64,000 bases of DNA from JABMRP01 sp964444795 (lineage in GTDB: Bacteria; Planctomycetota; Planctomycetia; Pirellulales; Thermoguttaceae), in the NCBI GenBank assembly GCA_964444795.1, contig CAYUIQ010000004.1, positions 43,806 through 107,805 on the forward strand, in the 5' to 3' direction. Below, in pieces: positions 9,270-18,988 of the stretch. The notes beneath the pieces were generated by a model that was given only the letters and a program-made list of their open reading frames with translations, made no database searches and had not been told where the DNA came from. A program made the position numbers and the translations under genes. How positions within the stretch are numbered: the first letter of the stretch is position 1; each line of letters begins with the position of its first letter.

Positions 9270-9398
9270 GCGCTGAATGCGGGAGTGGAGGTGCCCGCAC
9301 TGTGCGATATCAAGGAGCCTAACCTGAACCGGGCAATCGATGTTGTGGATCAGGCGCGCGGCCGCGAACCCGAAGGATATTCAAGAGGCCCGCAGGAC
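9270..9398 (+). pseudogene. Remnant of a Gfo/Idh/MocA oxidoreductase N-terminal domain
   Basis: Codons 9270-9398 read ALNAGVEVPALCDIKEPNL and then a helix ending in GYSRGPQD. This is the second beta strand and helix of the planctomycete Gfo/Idh Rossmann fold, where 'VPALCDIDP' follows the NAD loop. The GxGxxG loop before it and all ~350 residues after it are missing, so this is a ~43-residue gene relic. It is bounded on the left by the palindrome at 9254-9268. The remaining bases up to the next start (9399-9556) show nothing recognisable. Confidence 0.6.
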
Positions 9399-9556
9399 CG
9401 CCACGCCCCGTTCTCATTGACCACGGGTTACACGGAGGTTACAACCAACTGGTAACATGCCCGGCCAGTGGATTGCTTGGCAGGTTGTCTCCAGTGCGTT
9501 CCAGACAGACCATGGCGTTACCCACCGTCAAGTAACCAAGAAGGTCGAGGCAAGCC

Positions 9557-12500
9557 GTGAAGAAACTCAAAGTCTATTCCATAGCAGCTTGTATGTGCGC
9601 GTTTGCCTGTGCGGCGGCTGCGCAGGATGGCGCCCGACTGCTCCGGCAGTCGGGAATTCAAGGTGGCGTGGTGGTCCATTTGGGTTGCGGAGACGGAACC
9701 CTCACGGAGCAACTCGCGGCGGGCCGGCAGTACGTAGTGCATGGCCTGGACACCGACGCGGCCCATGTCGATGCGGCCCGAAAGCGATTGCTGGCCGCCG
9801 GACGTTACGGCGCCGTTACGATCGACCGCTGGGACGGCCAGCGGCTACCGTACGTGGACGGATTTGTGAACCTGCTGGTGGTTGAGGATGCGGGGCAGGC
9901 CCCCGCGGACGAGCTGCTGCGTGCCTTGGCACCCGGCGGCGTTGTCCTGAAAAAACAGGGCGGTCCGTGGCACAAAACGGTCAAGCCCTGGCCCTCGGAA
10001 ATGGACCAATGGACGCATTACTTCCACGGTCCCGACGGCAATCCGGTTGGAGACGACCTGCTGGTGGCGCCTCCCACGCGGCTGCAGTGGCTCGGCAGCC
10101 CGGGCTGGGCGCGGCACCATGACCACATGGCCAGCATGACTTCCCTGGTATCCGCCAACGGCCGCCTCTTCTACATTCTTGACGAAGGTTCGCGGGCGTC
10201 GATCCAACTGCCCTCGCATTGGCGCCTCATCGCCCGCGACGCTTTCAATGGCACGATCCTCTGGAAACGCGACATTCCCGAGTGGGCCAGCAAGGACTTC
10301 GGCCTGAAAAGCGGCCCGGCGCACCTGTTGCGGCGTCTTGTGGCGGTGGGTGATCGCGTCTACGTGACCCTGGGCATCGACGCGCCCACGTCGATCCTGG
10401 ACGCTGCCACCGGCAAGACTATGGCAACCTGCCAGAACAGCGAAATGACGCGCGAGATCGTGGTAGCTGGCGACACGGCCCTGTTGGTCGTCGGCCACGA
10501 GAAGTCGCGATTGCCTAACTACCGCCGGGTTGGGACGTATGTCTGGTCGAATACGAACGCCTCGAATAAAGGCTGGGGCTGGCAGGGCACGACCCGGAGT
10601 ATCGTGGCTTGCGATGCCGTTTCGGGAAAGCTCCGCTGGCGGAAGCAGTCGCCCGTGGCGCCGTGTTCGCTGGCAGTGGAAGCAGGCTCGATCGTATTGC
10701 ACGACGGGCGGACGCTCGTCTGCCTCGACCGGCGCACCGGCAAGACGCGGTGGGAAGCCGAGGAAACGCCCCTGGCACTGCCCGTGCATAGTAACACGGG
10801 CCCGCGCGTGTTGATCCACGAGGACATGGTCTTGCTGGCGGCCAACAACGGCAAGGTGTCGGGCTGGACTCTGGACGAGGGAAAGAAAGTCTGGGAGAAC
10901 CGGCAGAAACCCAGCGGCCACATGTCGCTAAGAGACCTGTTCGTGGTCGACGGCCTCGCGTGGACCGCCGCGATTGCTGGCAGCCGTGACGACGGCGTTT
11001 GGGCCGGATACGATCCGAAGACCGGCCAGAAGAAGCGCGAGTTTCCGCCCGACGTCCAACTGCACTGGTTCCACCATCGCTGCTATCCGTCGAAAGCGAG
11101 CGGGAAGTATCTGCTCGCGGGCCGCAACGGCACCGAGTACGTGGACTTGGAAAAAGAGCATTGGACGCCCAACCACTGGTTCCGTGGCGGCTGCATCTAC
11201 GGCGTCATGCCCTGCAACGGGATGACCTACGCCTCAATGGACGCGTGTGGCTGCCAACTGGAGGCCAAGCTCAACGGGTTCAAGGCCCTTTCGCCGGCCC
11301 GCGTGCCGCAACCTGCGCCCGACGAACTTACCGGCCAGTCCCGCTTGGAACGGGGCCCGGCCTATGGTCGGACCCCGGGCCCGGTTGCCGGCTCCGGCGA
11401 CTGGTTGACATTTCGACGCGATCAGGTACGTAGCAGCGCTATGTTAGTTGGACTGGAAGAGACGGGCAGTAATTGGGAAACACAACTCGGCGGGCGTCTG
11501 ACCCAGCCCACCATTGCCGCCGGAAAGCTGTTCGTCGCGTCGCGCGACACGCATACCCTCCACGCGCTGAACGCCGATACCGGAAAGGCGCTCTGGTCCT
11601 ACACAACCGGCGGGCAGAGCGATACTCCGCCCACCTATTGGAATGGGCTGGTCGTCTTCGGGTCGGCCGACGGATACGTCTACGCGATTGGTGCAAACGA
11701 CGGAATGCTGGCGTGGCGTTTCCGCGCGGCGCCGGTGGACCAGCGGATGATGGCCTGGGAGCAGATCGAATCGGCCTGGCCCGTGCATGGCAGCGTGCTG
11801 GTGCGCGAAAACGCCGAAGGCCGGGCGATCGCCTATTGCACGGCCGGTCGCAGTCTTTACCTCGACGGCGGCATCCGCTTCCTGCGACTCGATGCGGCCA
11901 CCGGAAAGCTGCTGGGAGAGGTCGTATGGAACGAGAAAGATCCGGAAAGCGACCAGAGCATGCACGACGCCTACCTGAAAACAACCCCGGGCAACACGAT
12001 GCCCGTCGGCCTTTCCGACGTGTTGTCGTGCGACGGAAGGAACCTCTGGATGCGCTCGCAGAAGATCGATTTCGAGGGAAAACGATCGGAGATGACGGTC
12101 CTGCCGGCCACGGATCAACCGGCGGAAGACGCCCATCTGTTCTGCCAGATCGGGTTCGTCGACGATTCGTATTTCTTCCGTTCCTATTGGACGTACGGTC
12201 GCCGCATGACGGGTGGGTACGGCGGTTGGTATCAGGCCGGGCGTTATGTTCCCTCGGGACGTATCCTCTGCTTCGATGATGAAGCCGTGTACGGCTATGG
12301 CCGCAAGCCCGAGTACATGGTCAATGCGTCGGTGGTCGAATATCAACTCTTCGCCGCCAACAAGGCGGTTAGTCCGGAGGATATCGCCGCCACGCAGAGG
12401 GCGGAGCGAAGCATGAGTCAGCGCCGGCCCGAGCGGAACGCGGCTTCCTCGGATTGGCGCGTGCGGTGGTATTTTGCGAAGGAAGAACTGTCCGCGGCGC

Positions 12501-13444
12501 GGCTTCAATGGTCGGTGGACCAACCGTCGATCTTCGCTCGCGCTATGTGTATCGCGGGCGACCAACTGTTCGTGGCCGGTCCGCCCGACGTGGTGGACGA
12601 GCGCTTCGCCTACCACGGTCCTGACGATCCGCAGGTCCGGGCCCTGCTCGCGCGACAGGAAGACGCTTACGCCGGCGGTCAGGGCGGCCAGTTGTGGGTG
12701 GTCGACAAGACCGACGGCAAAGCGATCGCCCGGTACGCGATGGAAACGATCCCCGTGTTCGACGGCATGGCGGCGGCGGGGGGGCGCCTGTATCTGAGCA
12801 CAATCGACGGCCGCGTCATGTCGTTGACCGGTTCCGGCATGGCGGCCTTGCCGTCGCTTGATGCGCGGCCGCTGCGGACCGTATGGGACGAGCCCGAGGA
12901 CCCGAACTACCTCCTGCCGCTACCGGAACCGAAAGATGAAGACTTCGCCACCGTGCGAGGATGCAAGGTGTTTGCGTCGAAATTGGGATATCGCCTGAAG
13001 GCAAACGGCAAGGGAACATTGGGCGTGGCGTTGAAGAAGCTCGACGAGCCGATCACGGGCACGGCCACGTTCCGCACACGGATCCGTGCCGTGCCGGAGG
13101 CACAGGGCCTGCTGCGCAACGGATACCTGGCATTCGGCGCCAGCGCGAAGGAAGCGGAACTCGTTAAGTGTGGCGTTCGTCTCCAGCCCCAGCAGGCCAG
13201 CATTATCCAGGGACCGCTCTTGGATGAAGGGCGGGCAGCCGTCTCCGCCGGAGTCGACGCTCCCGAGACCAAAGGGCTGGAGGTGGTCGTGACGGTCGAC
13301 TTGGCGGCGCACAAAGTCTCGTGCGTCGCCAACGGCGTGAAACTCGAAGCGAAGTTGAAGTCTCCGTTACCCACGATCACCCACCTCGGCTACGTGATGG
13401 ACAGCGCGCTGATCGACGTGGCCGGTATCGAAATCGAGAGGTGA
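9557..13444 (+). CDS. Secreted class I methyltransferase-like domain fused to PQQ-type beta-propeller
   Basis: 1295 residues from a GTG start (GAGG a few bases upstream). A signal peptide (KKLKVYSIAACMCAFACAA) is followed at ~35-140 by a methyltransferase-like fold: SAM-loop motif VVHLGCGDGTLTEQLA, acidic loop HGLDTDAAHVDAARKR, and the later LRALAPGGVV. Residues ~150-1090 form PQQ/WD-like propeller blades with repeated 'LDAATGK', 'DRRTGKTRW' and 'LNADTGKALW' strands, probably two propellers. The C-terminus (~1140-1295) is a beta-rich LamG/DUF-like domain. Propeller proteins of this type can bind PQQ or act as scaffolds. Periplasm lacks an SAM supply, so the first domain may have lost catalysis. 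Function unknown; the architecture recurs in planctomycetes to my knowledge. Confidence 0.85.
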   Translation: MKKLKVYSIAACMCAFACAAAAQDGARLLRQSGIQGGVVVHLGCGDGTLTEQLAAGRQYVVHGLDTDAAHVDAARKRLLAAGRYGAVTIDRWDGQRLPYVDGFVNLLVVEDAGQAPADELLRALAPGGVVLKKQGGPWHKTVKPWPSEMDQWTHYFHGPDGNPVGDDLLVAPPTRLQWLGSPGWARHHDHMASMTSLVSANGRLFYILDEGSRASIQLPSHWRLIARDAFNGTILWKRDIPEWASKDFGLKSGPAHLLRRLVAVGDRVYVTLGIDAPTSILDAATGKTMATCQNSEMTREIVVAGDTALLVVGHEKSRLPNYRRVGTYVWSNTNASNKGWGWQGTTRSIVACDAVSGKLRWRKQSPVAPCSLAVEAGSIVLHDGRTLVCLDRRTGKTRWEAEETPLALPVHSNTGPRVLIHEDMVLLAANNGKVSGWTLDEGKKVWENRQKPSGHMSLRDLFVVDGLAWTAAIAGSRDDGVWAGYDPKTGQKKREFPPDVQLHWFHHRCYPSKASGKYLLAGRNGTEYVDLEKEHWTPNHWFRGGCIYGVMPCNGMTYASMDACGCQLEAKLNGFKALSPARVPQPAPDELTGQSRLERGPAYGRTPGPVAGSGDWLTFRRDQVRSSAMLVGLEETGSNWETQLGGRLTQPTIAAGKLFVASRDTHTLHALNADTGKALWSYTTGGQSDTPPTYWNGLVVFGSADGYVYAIGANDGMLAWRFRAAPVDQRMMAWEQIESAWPVHGSVLVRENAEGRAIAYCTAGRSLYLDGGIRFLRLDAATGKLLGEVVWNEKDPESDQSMHDAYLKTTPGNTMPVGLSDVLSCDGRNLWMRSQKIDFEGKRSEMTVLPATDQPAEDAHLFCQIGFVDDSYFFRSYWTYGRRMTGGYGGWYQAGRYVPSGRILCFDDEAVYGYGRKPEYMVNASVVEYQLFAANKAVSPEDIAATQRAERSMSQRRPERNAASSDWRVRWYFAKEELSAARLQWSVDQPSIFARAMCIAGDQLFVAGPPDVVDERFAYHGPDDPQVRALLARQEDAYAGGQGGQLWVVDKTDGKAIARYAMETIPVFDGMAAAGGRLYLSTIDGRVMSLTGSGMAALPSLDARPLRTVWDEPEDPNYLLPLPEPKDEDFATVRGCKVFASKLGYRLKANGKGTLGVALKKLDEPITGTATFRTRIRAVPEAQGLLRNGYLAFGASAKEAELVKCGVRLQPQQASIIQGPLLDEGRAAVSAGVDAPETKGLEVVVTVDLAAHKVSCVANGVKLEAKLKSPLPTITHLGYVMDSALIDVAGIEIER

Positions 13445-13543
13445 AGCGGCCCTGCGATTTCACCGTGAACACACGCTTTCTCCCCATCCATCGGTTTGCC
13501 ACTTTCCCTCGGATGAGTTTCCTGGGAAGGACGGCGTTCGGTG

Positions 13544-14989
13544 TCACTCGTGGAAGCTGAACGAATAGAGCTTCGAGTCTCTCAGTTCGAACCGCAAACG
13601 AATTTCGTTGCCTTGGCGTGCTTTGAGTGAGAACCCTTCCTTCCACTGTACCTCGCCGTCGGTGACGGTTTCTGTAATCGGTTCACCTTCGGCCAGTTTC
13701 TTGTTCTGCCGATCGAGAACCGTGACCTTGATGGACCCGTTCTGGCGAACGTCCGCCGAAAGGCGGAGTGTCTCGCCGGTGCAAGCGATCGGCGTGGTTG
13801 TCATCAGAGCGGGTTGGTTGCTTTCGACCGGTTCGTAGCCCGCGAAGCCGTCGGGTCGCAGGGTCGCCAGGCAGAGAAAGGCGTTGCGCCAGTTGCCGTG
13901 ATGCCAGTCGCTGCCGCCGTAGTAGACGCGGATCTGGTCCTCCTGGAAGACCGGATACGCGCCGGCATACACGCAGCCCCAGTCGTAGGCCATTTCCTTC
14001 TCGCTGTTGGCGATCAGGGGTGTGTCGGGGCAGACGCGGTGCCACGTCACCGTATCGGGACTCCAGGCCAGTTCGCACCAGACGCGGTCCTCTTTCGGAT
14101 AGATAACTGCCACCAGCCCGAGGTAAACCCCACCGTGGAAGAAGGTCGGCATGGCATACGTCTGGTGGCCTCTATCCGTTCCCTCGAGTACGACTTTGGC
14201 CTTGGTCCACTTGAGGAAGTCGTCGCTCTCGGTCCGGGCGACCTGGCGCCCTTGCCCGCCCCAGGTGCGGGTGATTCCCACGTATTTGCCCAAGGTGGGC
14301 GCCCAAAGCGCATTGTTGTGAGTGTCACCCGCCACGTCGATTTCCGGGCAAGGTATGGCTTTGCCCCAGTGAATCCCGTCGGCCGAGAAAGCGACGGCGA
14401 CTCCCTGGAAGAAGGCCTTGTAACGTCGTGCCGGGTCCGGATCGCGAAGGTCCTTGAACACACCGGCGCCGTGCGGCCCTCGCCAGAGAATGTTGTTCCG
14501 CTTGGAGCCCTCGAACTCCACCAACCCCAGTTGGGGTTTGTCCCACTTGATTCCATCTTTGGAAACGGCGTAGCAAATGGCCATCTCCCGGCCACGCGGC
14601 GGTCGGTAACGCGTCTCGCGCCGCTGTTGGAGCGTCATCCCGGCGGCCGAATTGTCGACGATAAAGGGACTATACCAGCACTTGTACAGTTTGTCTTCCT
14701 GGTCATAGATTACATTGGCATACAGGTTATCGAATCGTTTCTCCCAGGGCTTGTCCTCCGCCATCAGTGGGTTGTGCTTGCTCTTGACCGGCTTGCCGAG
14801 CGCCAGTGTCGCGTTTTCGGCCGTCTCGATGATCCGGGAATCGAGCACCAGGAATCGCGTTCGCCTGACCGACGATTTCGCGGCCGTTTCGTCCGCCGTG
14901 GCACGACTGGCCGTGAGGGGTGTTGAAATCAGGGCCAAGATTACCATAATCCTGGCTTGTCGGCTGAGCGTGTTGCTCTGCTTTGGCAT
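13544..14989 (-). CDS. Secreted five-bladed-propeller glycoside hydrolase-like protein
   Basis: 481 residues. ATG at 14989 is preferred over 15013 because TAGGGAG sits 7 bases upstream and a signal peptide follows (ARIMVILALISTPLTASR). The body has repeated glycosidase-propeller strands: YAVSKDGIKWDKPQLG, VAVAFSADGIHWGKA, ARTESDDFLKWTK and AWSPDTVTWHR, which are blades of the GH32/43/130-like fold. A C-terminal beta-sandwich (~390-481) follows. It is likely to act on carbohydrate outside the cell, but catalytic acids cannot be assigned, so the reaction is open. It converges with the preceding + gene, with 99 bases between them in which no clear terminator hairpin is seen. Confidence 0.75.
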   Translation of the reverse strand: MPKQSNTLSRQARIMVILALISTPLTASRATADETAAKSSVRRTRFLVLDSRIIETAENATLALGKPVKSKHNPLMAEDKPWEKRFDNLYANVIYDQEDKLYKCWYSPFIVDNSAAGMTLQQRRETRYRPPRGREMAICYAVSKDGIKWDKPQLGLVEFEGSKRNNILWRGPHGAGVFKDLRDPDPARRYKAFFQGVAVAFSADGIHWGKAIPCPEIDVAGDTHNNALWAPTLGKYVGITRTWGGQGRQVARTESDDFLKWTKAKVVLEGTDRGHQTYAMPTFFHGGVYLGLVAVIYPKEDRVWCELAWSPDTVTWHRVCPDTPLIANSEKEMAYDWGCVYAGAYPVFQEDQIRVYYGGSDWHHGNWRNAFLCLATLRPDGFAGYEPVESNQPALMTTTPIACTGETLRLSADVRQNGSIKVTVLDRQNKKLAEGEPITETVTDGEVQWKEGFSLKARQGNEIRLRFELRDSKLYSFSFHE

Positions 14990-15397
14990 TTGATGGCTCC
15001 CTACAAGGACCATTGGTCCGCCGAAGGCGGAAAGCCCGGTAAACCGGACTGACGGTCAGCCCGTACCACCCACGAAATATCCTGAAGAACCGTAAGTTGC
15101 TTGATGTCCCATTGGACTGATCCTCCTGATTCGGGGAGGTCGCCGGGGACCCCTCAAGGGATTATCCCATGACAAGGGGTCTTGACGCAATCGTTCAACC
15201 CTAACGGAGCCCAGACAATCTGCTGCCGCGATGAGAGGACGACAAAATGAATGCGGATGACTGAGAAGCCGGAGCGAGAATGATGATCGCGGCATGGGCC
15301 ATGTTCGGTATGGTTGCCGGCGCACGTCTGGCGATTGGGCAGCCCGGACCGGCGCCGCCCGACGAGAAACAGGACATGCGACGGGAACAGCCTTACG
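14990..15397. other. Intergenic stretch, no gene recognised
   Basis: About 400 bases between two - strand genes. It must contain the promoter of the propeller gene (only its Shine-Dalgarno sequence is clear). No family-like peptide, RNA gene or strong hairpin was recognised. Confidence 0.5.
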
Positions 15398-18300
15398 TTA
15401 TCGCACGGGTTGTCCGATGGTCGGCCCAACTGCTGGAGTATCAGGCTTTCCACGATCCGGTGCCGAGTATGGGTCGTTTCGGAGAAACACTTTGGCGCGG
15501 AGCGACTCGTTCTCGAAGGTCAGCCCGAAATCCGCGGAGCGGATACTCTTGGCATGCACCGGCAATGACGGGCCTCGCATCGGCGATCCGGGATGGCCGT
15601 ACACGGTGGATTCGAAGGTTTTCCAGTGATCGTTCCAGACGTAGGCCCCTCCCCCTGGACACAACAACTTGGTCTGCCAGAGGCTTTCGTGCAGCCCGAT
15701 CGGATCCTTATTCGGGAAAAGTCGCTTCCACTCGTTGAGGATGGGCAGATTTGCCCAGGATCTCTGCTGCATCAGCTCTCGATAGTCGCCGGTGATTTGG
15801 CTGAGGAGGGTCAAACAGTGTTGTTCTACATGCACCGTCACATTCTCACCGCGCACGGTCTGTTCTTCGGTGCTTCGTTGGCCCACGGGCTCTTGGTGGC
15901 CCCGCGGGCGGCCGATCCGTCGATCGATGGCGCGCTGGAGCACGCTTTCACGAAAGGCGATGGTCAGTGCGGTGCCGGAAGCCGTGTAGTAGATCGACGG
16001 CGAGTCGAGGCCCTGCAGGGCATCACGAATCTCCTGGGAAATCTCAAACTTGAGGGCTTCCCGTAGCGACACTTTTGTATACGGTTCGTCGCGATACGTT
16101 CGCGACTCCCAAGTCAGCATCCCCGGGATGGTTTGCTCCAAGAACGCGCGCAAACCGCTGAGAAACTTCGCCAGTTTCAGCCCGCTGGTTACTTCGAGTT
16201 CGATACCCACGGGCATTTGGAGCAAGACGAGCGGTCGGACTTGGGGTGACTTCAGCATACGCGACCGCTCGTCTTCGGAAATCGCCGGAAACTCTTTCCA
16301 GAACGGATCGTCGTCGACATACACCGTGACCGTCCCGCCAAACCATCCGAGCGGATCGTCGCCGATTGTGTCTCGTTGTTCGCGCAGAGCCATTGCGGCA
16401 AACATCAAATAGCTGCGCATCGGTTCGGACTTCTTATTGACCGCCAACGTGATCCGTGCCAGCGCGTCGGGCGATTCACCGTCGGGCAACGAAATCGACG
16501 CACCCTGCACGATCGATCTCAGTTGAGAATAGCTCGAGCGGACCGTCAAGGGCATCACGGTCACGTCGGCCGATACGCCGTCGTCGCCAACTCCCAATCG
16601 CATCGCAATCGGGTCGAAGGCGACGGTCCACTTCCGCTGGTAAGCGGTCCGCCAGCGGCGATAGGCGGATGCCTCCGCCGGGGTTACCCGGTCCAGCGGC
16701 AGTTCGGCGACGGGTGTCATGAAATCGAGCGATCCATGGAGCGGAGAGTAGATGCCGCCGGTGCCGGCCACGAAGTCGGGGAACATACCGCGGGGCAACC
16801 CCGCCAGCGGTGAGTTCAGCGACGAATCGACGTAGATCGCCTGGGCCTCGGAGAGCACGGCTGCATTTCGGATGCGGCGTGCCTGGCCGATTCGCCAGCG
16901 AGGTCCGCACCAGCGACGAATCGCGGCGTCGCTGATCACCACCAAGCCCGTTTCCTCGGCATCTCCAATCGGATACCGATCGCGGAAGTAGATGTATTCT
17001 CGCGAACCCCCGAGCGACGGTTCCCGTGCCGACCGCACGTCGGCAATACGACGTAACTGATACATCGAATTGGTGAGAACGACGAAATCATCGACGCTTG
17101 CCACGTAGCTGCTCACGCGCCGGTCGGGCGATTGCACGCCGTGATAGGGAAGTCCCCCGATTTCCCCGTGTACGAACCTGGCTTCGGCGTGCCGCTTCGC
17201 CACGGAAGCGATCTCTTCTCGCAGCAGTTCCGCCAGCATGGCCGGCCGAGGTGATTCGAACAGCACGGCCACGTCGGTGCCCATGCTCGCATGGATGTCC
17301 GACCCCGTCAGCGCCACACTCTGGACCAGCGACGGCTTGAGGAGTTGTTCCATTCGGTCCAGGGAGACGCACATCTGGCGCTCGTACCGCTGGCCGGTTC
17401 GGTGGTTCTCCGACCGCGGTTGCAGGAGGCGGAGAATCACGGTCTCCTTCTCGCCGGCATGCTTCCCGAGTTTGATTCCATCGGCAACCGAGCGAAAGAA
17501 GACCGCGTGCTGGTCGGCCGGAACATACGAGGCGAGAGGATCGACCTGGGGATGCAGATTCCGCGTAAGGCTTTTCCAATCGAAGGACCGCACGGTGATT
17601 CCCGGTAGCGAACTAATCGGCACCGTGGACTGACCGTCGCGCGTTTCGGTCAGTCGCTGATCGAGCGACAGATTTTCGCTGATCGCCCGGCCGCTGGTGA
17701 GCATGGCGTACCAATCCATGAGTTTCGTGTCGGCCATCGCCCGGGCAACGGGGGCCGGTGCCAACTTGACCCCCGGCCCACCCTGCAAACGTGCGGCCGC
17801 GTCTCGGGCTTGATGGCGGAACCAAGCGGCGCCCGGAATGCCGAGGTCTCTCAAACGCCGGTAGTGCGACAGCTTGACCCGGTAAAACGTCTCGCGATCG
17901 GAGCCGCGGTTGTCCATCGTAAATCGCAGTCGCACCATGGGTTTGTCGCCGGCATCCGGAAGAAACAGCCATCCCGAGGGGGCATGGTTTGCCTCGGTCC
18001 GTGCAACGACCATCCCACGGCGCCCCCCTGCATTTGTTCGCGCGTTCAAGTCGACGTATGCCTCGCCGGTGCCGTCGAGTACCGCGTAGGGCAACATCAT
18101 TCTGTTCTGTCGGCTGGGTTGGGTCGAGTTGGACGCCGGCGTGGGCAATCGACCGCTGGTGATTTTCAGCTCATCCAACGGGACGGCGAAGTATCTCCCG
18201 TGGCCCGTTATACTGGGCGGAATCGAGGGCAAGGGGAGGTAATCCCCGGCCAAGGGTTCCGTGTGAGAGACGGGGCGGACGGGCGGCTGGGGCGGTGCGA

Positions 18301-18703
18301 CCCTCGGTTTGTTCGCTGCGGGCGGTCGCGACGCCTGGGGTTTCAGTGCGGTGTGAGTCACGGGGTCTTCCGCAACACGTTCCAGCAGCAGCGAGACGGC
18401 TTTGCTTTCTCCGCGGCTCAGTTCCACTTCTGCTTGCTGTTGGAGCTGCCGCCCGTTGCGCTCGACCACGGCCAGGATTTCGTACCGGTATCGGTGTCCG
18501 GGCAACTGATGCTTGGAGACATATTTGCGATGCCCGCCCTCGCCCTTGGTTCGCACGCCGTTGATGTACACGACCGCGTCCCGCGGGACTGTCAGATCGA
18601 GGTACGCGTACTCGGATCGTGTCTGGGCAATAGCCAGTTGAGCGAAGAGGCAGGCAATTCCCGAAAAGACGATAGCCAGTGTGAGCAGGAATTTGGAGTT
18701 CAT
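15398..18703 (-). CDS. Large secreted protein with N-terminal TIGR03000-type domain
   Basis: 1101 residues. ATG at 18703 is chosen because GGAGG precedes it by ~8 bases and a signal peptide follows (KFLLTLAIVFSGIACLFAQ). Residues ~30-110 match the planctomycete TIGR03000 domain: LTVPRDAVVYINGVRTKG, then the GHRYRYEILAVVERNGR strand. Beyond a proline-rich linker, ~900 residues form an unassigned domain with segments such as GTDVAVLFESPRPAMLAELL and FVVLTNSMYQLRRI, faintly like DUF3352-type proteins. No membrane anchor is evident after the signal. It is the last gene of a same-strand run that begins with a sigma factor and kinases, so it may be a target of that signalling. Function unknown. Confidence 0.8.
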   Translation of the reverse strand: MNSKFLLTLAIVFSGIACLFAQLAIAQTRSEYAYLDLTVPRDAVVYINGVRTKGEGGHRKYVSKHQLPGHRYRYEILAVVERNGRQLQQQAEVELSRGESKAVSLLLERVAEDPVTHTALKPQASRPPAANKPRVAPPQPPVRPVSHTEPLAGDYLPLPSIPPSITGHGRYFAVPLDELKITSGRLPTPASNSTQPSRQNRMMLPYAVLDGTGEAYVDLNARTNAGGRRGMVVARTEANHAPSGWLFLPDAGDKPMVRLRFTMDNRGSDRETFYRVKLSHYRRLRDLGIPGAAWFRHQARDAAARLQGGPGVKLAPAPVARAMADTKLMDWYAMLTSGRAISENLSLDQRLTETRDGQSTVPISSLPGITVRSFDWKSLTRNLHPQVDPLASYVPADQHAVFFRSVADGIKLGKHAGEKETVILRLLQPRSENHRTGQRYERQMCVSLDRMEQLLKPSLVQSVALTGSDIHASMGTDVAVLFESPRPAMLAELLREEIASVAKRHAEARFVHGEIGGLPYHGVQSPDRRVSSYVASVDDFVVLTNSMYQLRRIADVRSAREPSLGGSREYIYFRDRYPIGDAEETGLVVISDAAIRRWCGPRWRIGQARRIRNAAVLSEAQAIYVDSSLNSPLAGLPRGMFPDFVAGTGGIYSPLHGSLDFMTPVAELPLDRVTPAEASAYRRWRTAYQRKWTVAFDPIAMRLGVGDDGVSADVTVMPLTVRSSYSQLRSIVQGASISLPDGESPDALARITLAVNKKSEPMRSYLMFAAMALREQRDTIGDDPLGWFGGTVTVYVDDDPFWKEFPAISEDERSRMLKSPQVRPLVLLQMPVGIELEVTSGLKLAKFLSGLRAFLEQTIPGMLTWESRTYRDEPYTKVSLREALKFEISQEIRDALQGLDSPSIYYTASGTALTIAFRESVLQRAIDRRIGRPRGHQEPVGQRSTEEQTVRGENVTVHVEQHCLTLLSQITGDYRELMQQRSWANLPILNEWKRLFPNKDPIGLHESLWQTKLLCPGGGAYVWNDHWKTFESTVYGHPGSPMRGPSLPVHAKSIRSADFGLTFENESLRAKVFLRNDPYSAPDRGKPDTPAVGPTIGQPVR

Positions 18704-18786
18704 GAGTCGGTTTCCTCCGTACGTGCTTAGAACTGGGAACGACGAGTACACACTCGGGGGGAGCGACCTCACCGAGGAACCATGCT

Positions 18787-18928
18787 AGCAGCCCGTTGAA
18801 AAAGGGGACTTTGCCGGAATGTGTGCCACTGCTTGCTTGCAAGCAGTGCTTATTGCCGGGTTTTAGGCTGAGTTCCACGGCACTGCTTGCAGGCAAGCAG
18901 TGGCACACGACTTTCTCAACGGGCTGCT
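18787..18928. repeat. 142-bp nested inverted repeat (MITE/REPIN-like)
   Basis: The outer arms AGCAGCCCGTTGA and TCAACGGGCTGCT face each other at the two ends. Inside, two palindromes lie in mirror position: CACTGCTTGC-TT-GCAAGCAGTG at 18827-18848 and CACTGCTTGC-AG-GCAAGCAGTG at 18881-18902. No open reading frame is inside. It sits between the kinase stop and the start region of the TIGR03000-type gene. Confidence 0.8.
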
Positions 18929-18988
18929 GGAGCGCCCCCAAAGAGTAACCGAAATGAATGAAGCCAACCCGCCAAGAATCGATGCAGT

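Noticed and set aside
15280..15738. 152-codon + strand frame with a hydrophobic start
   Set aside because: Three quarters lies opposite the end of the TIGR03000-type gene and no ribosome site or family match is seen.
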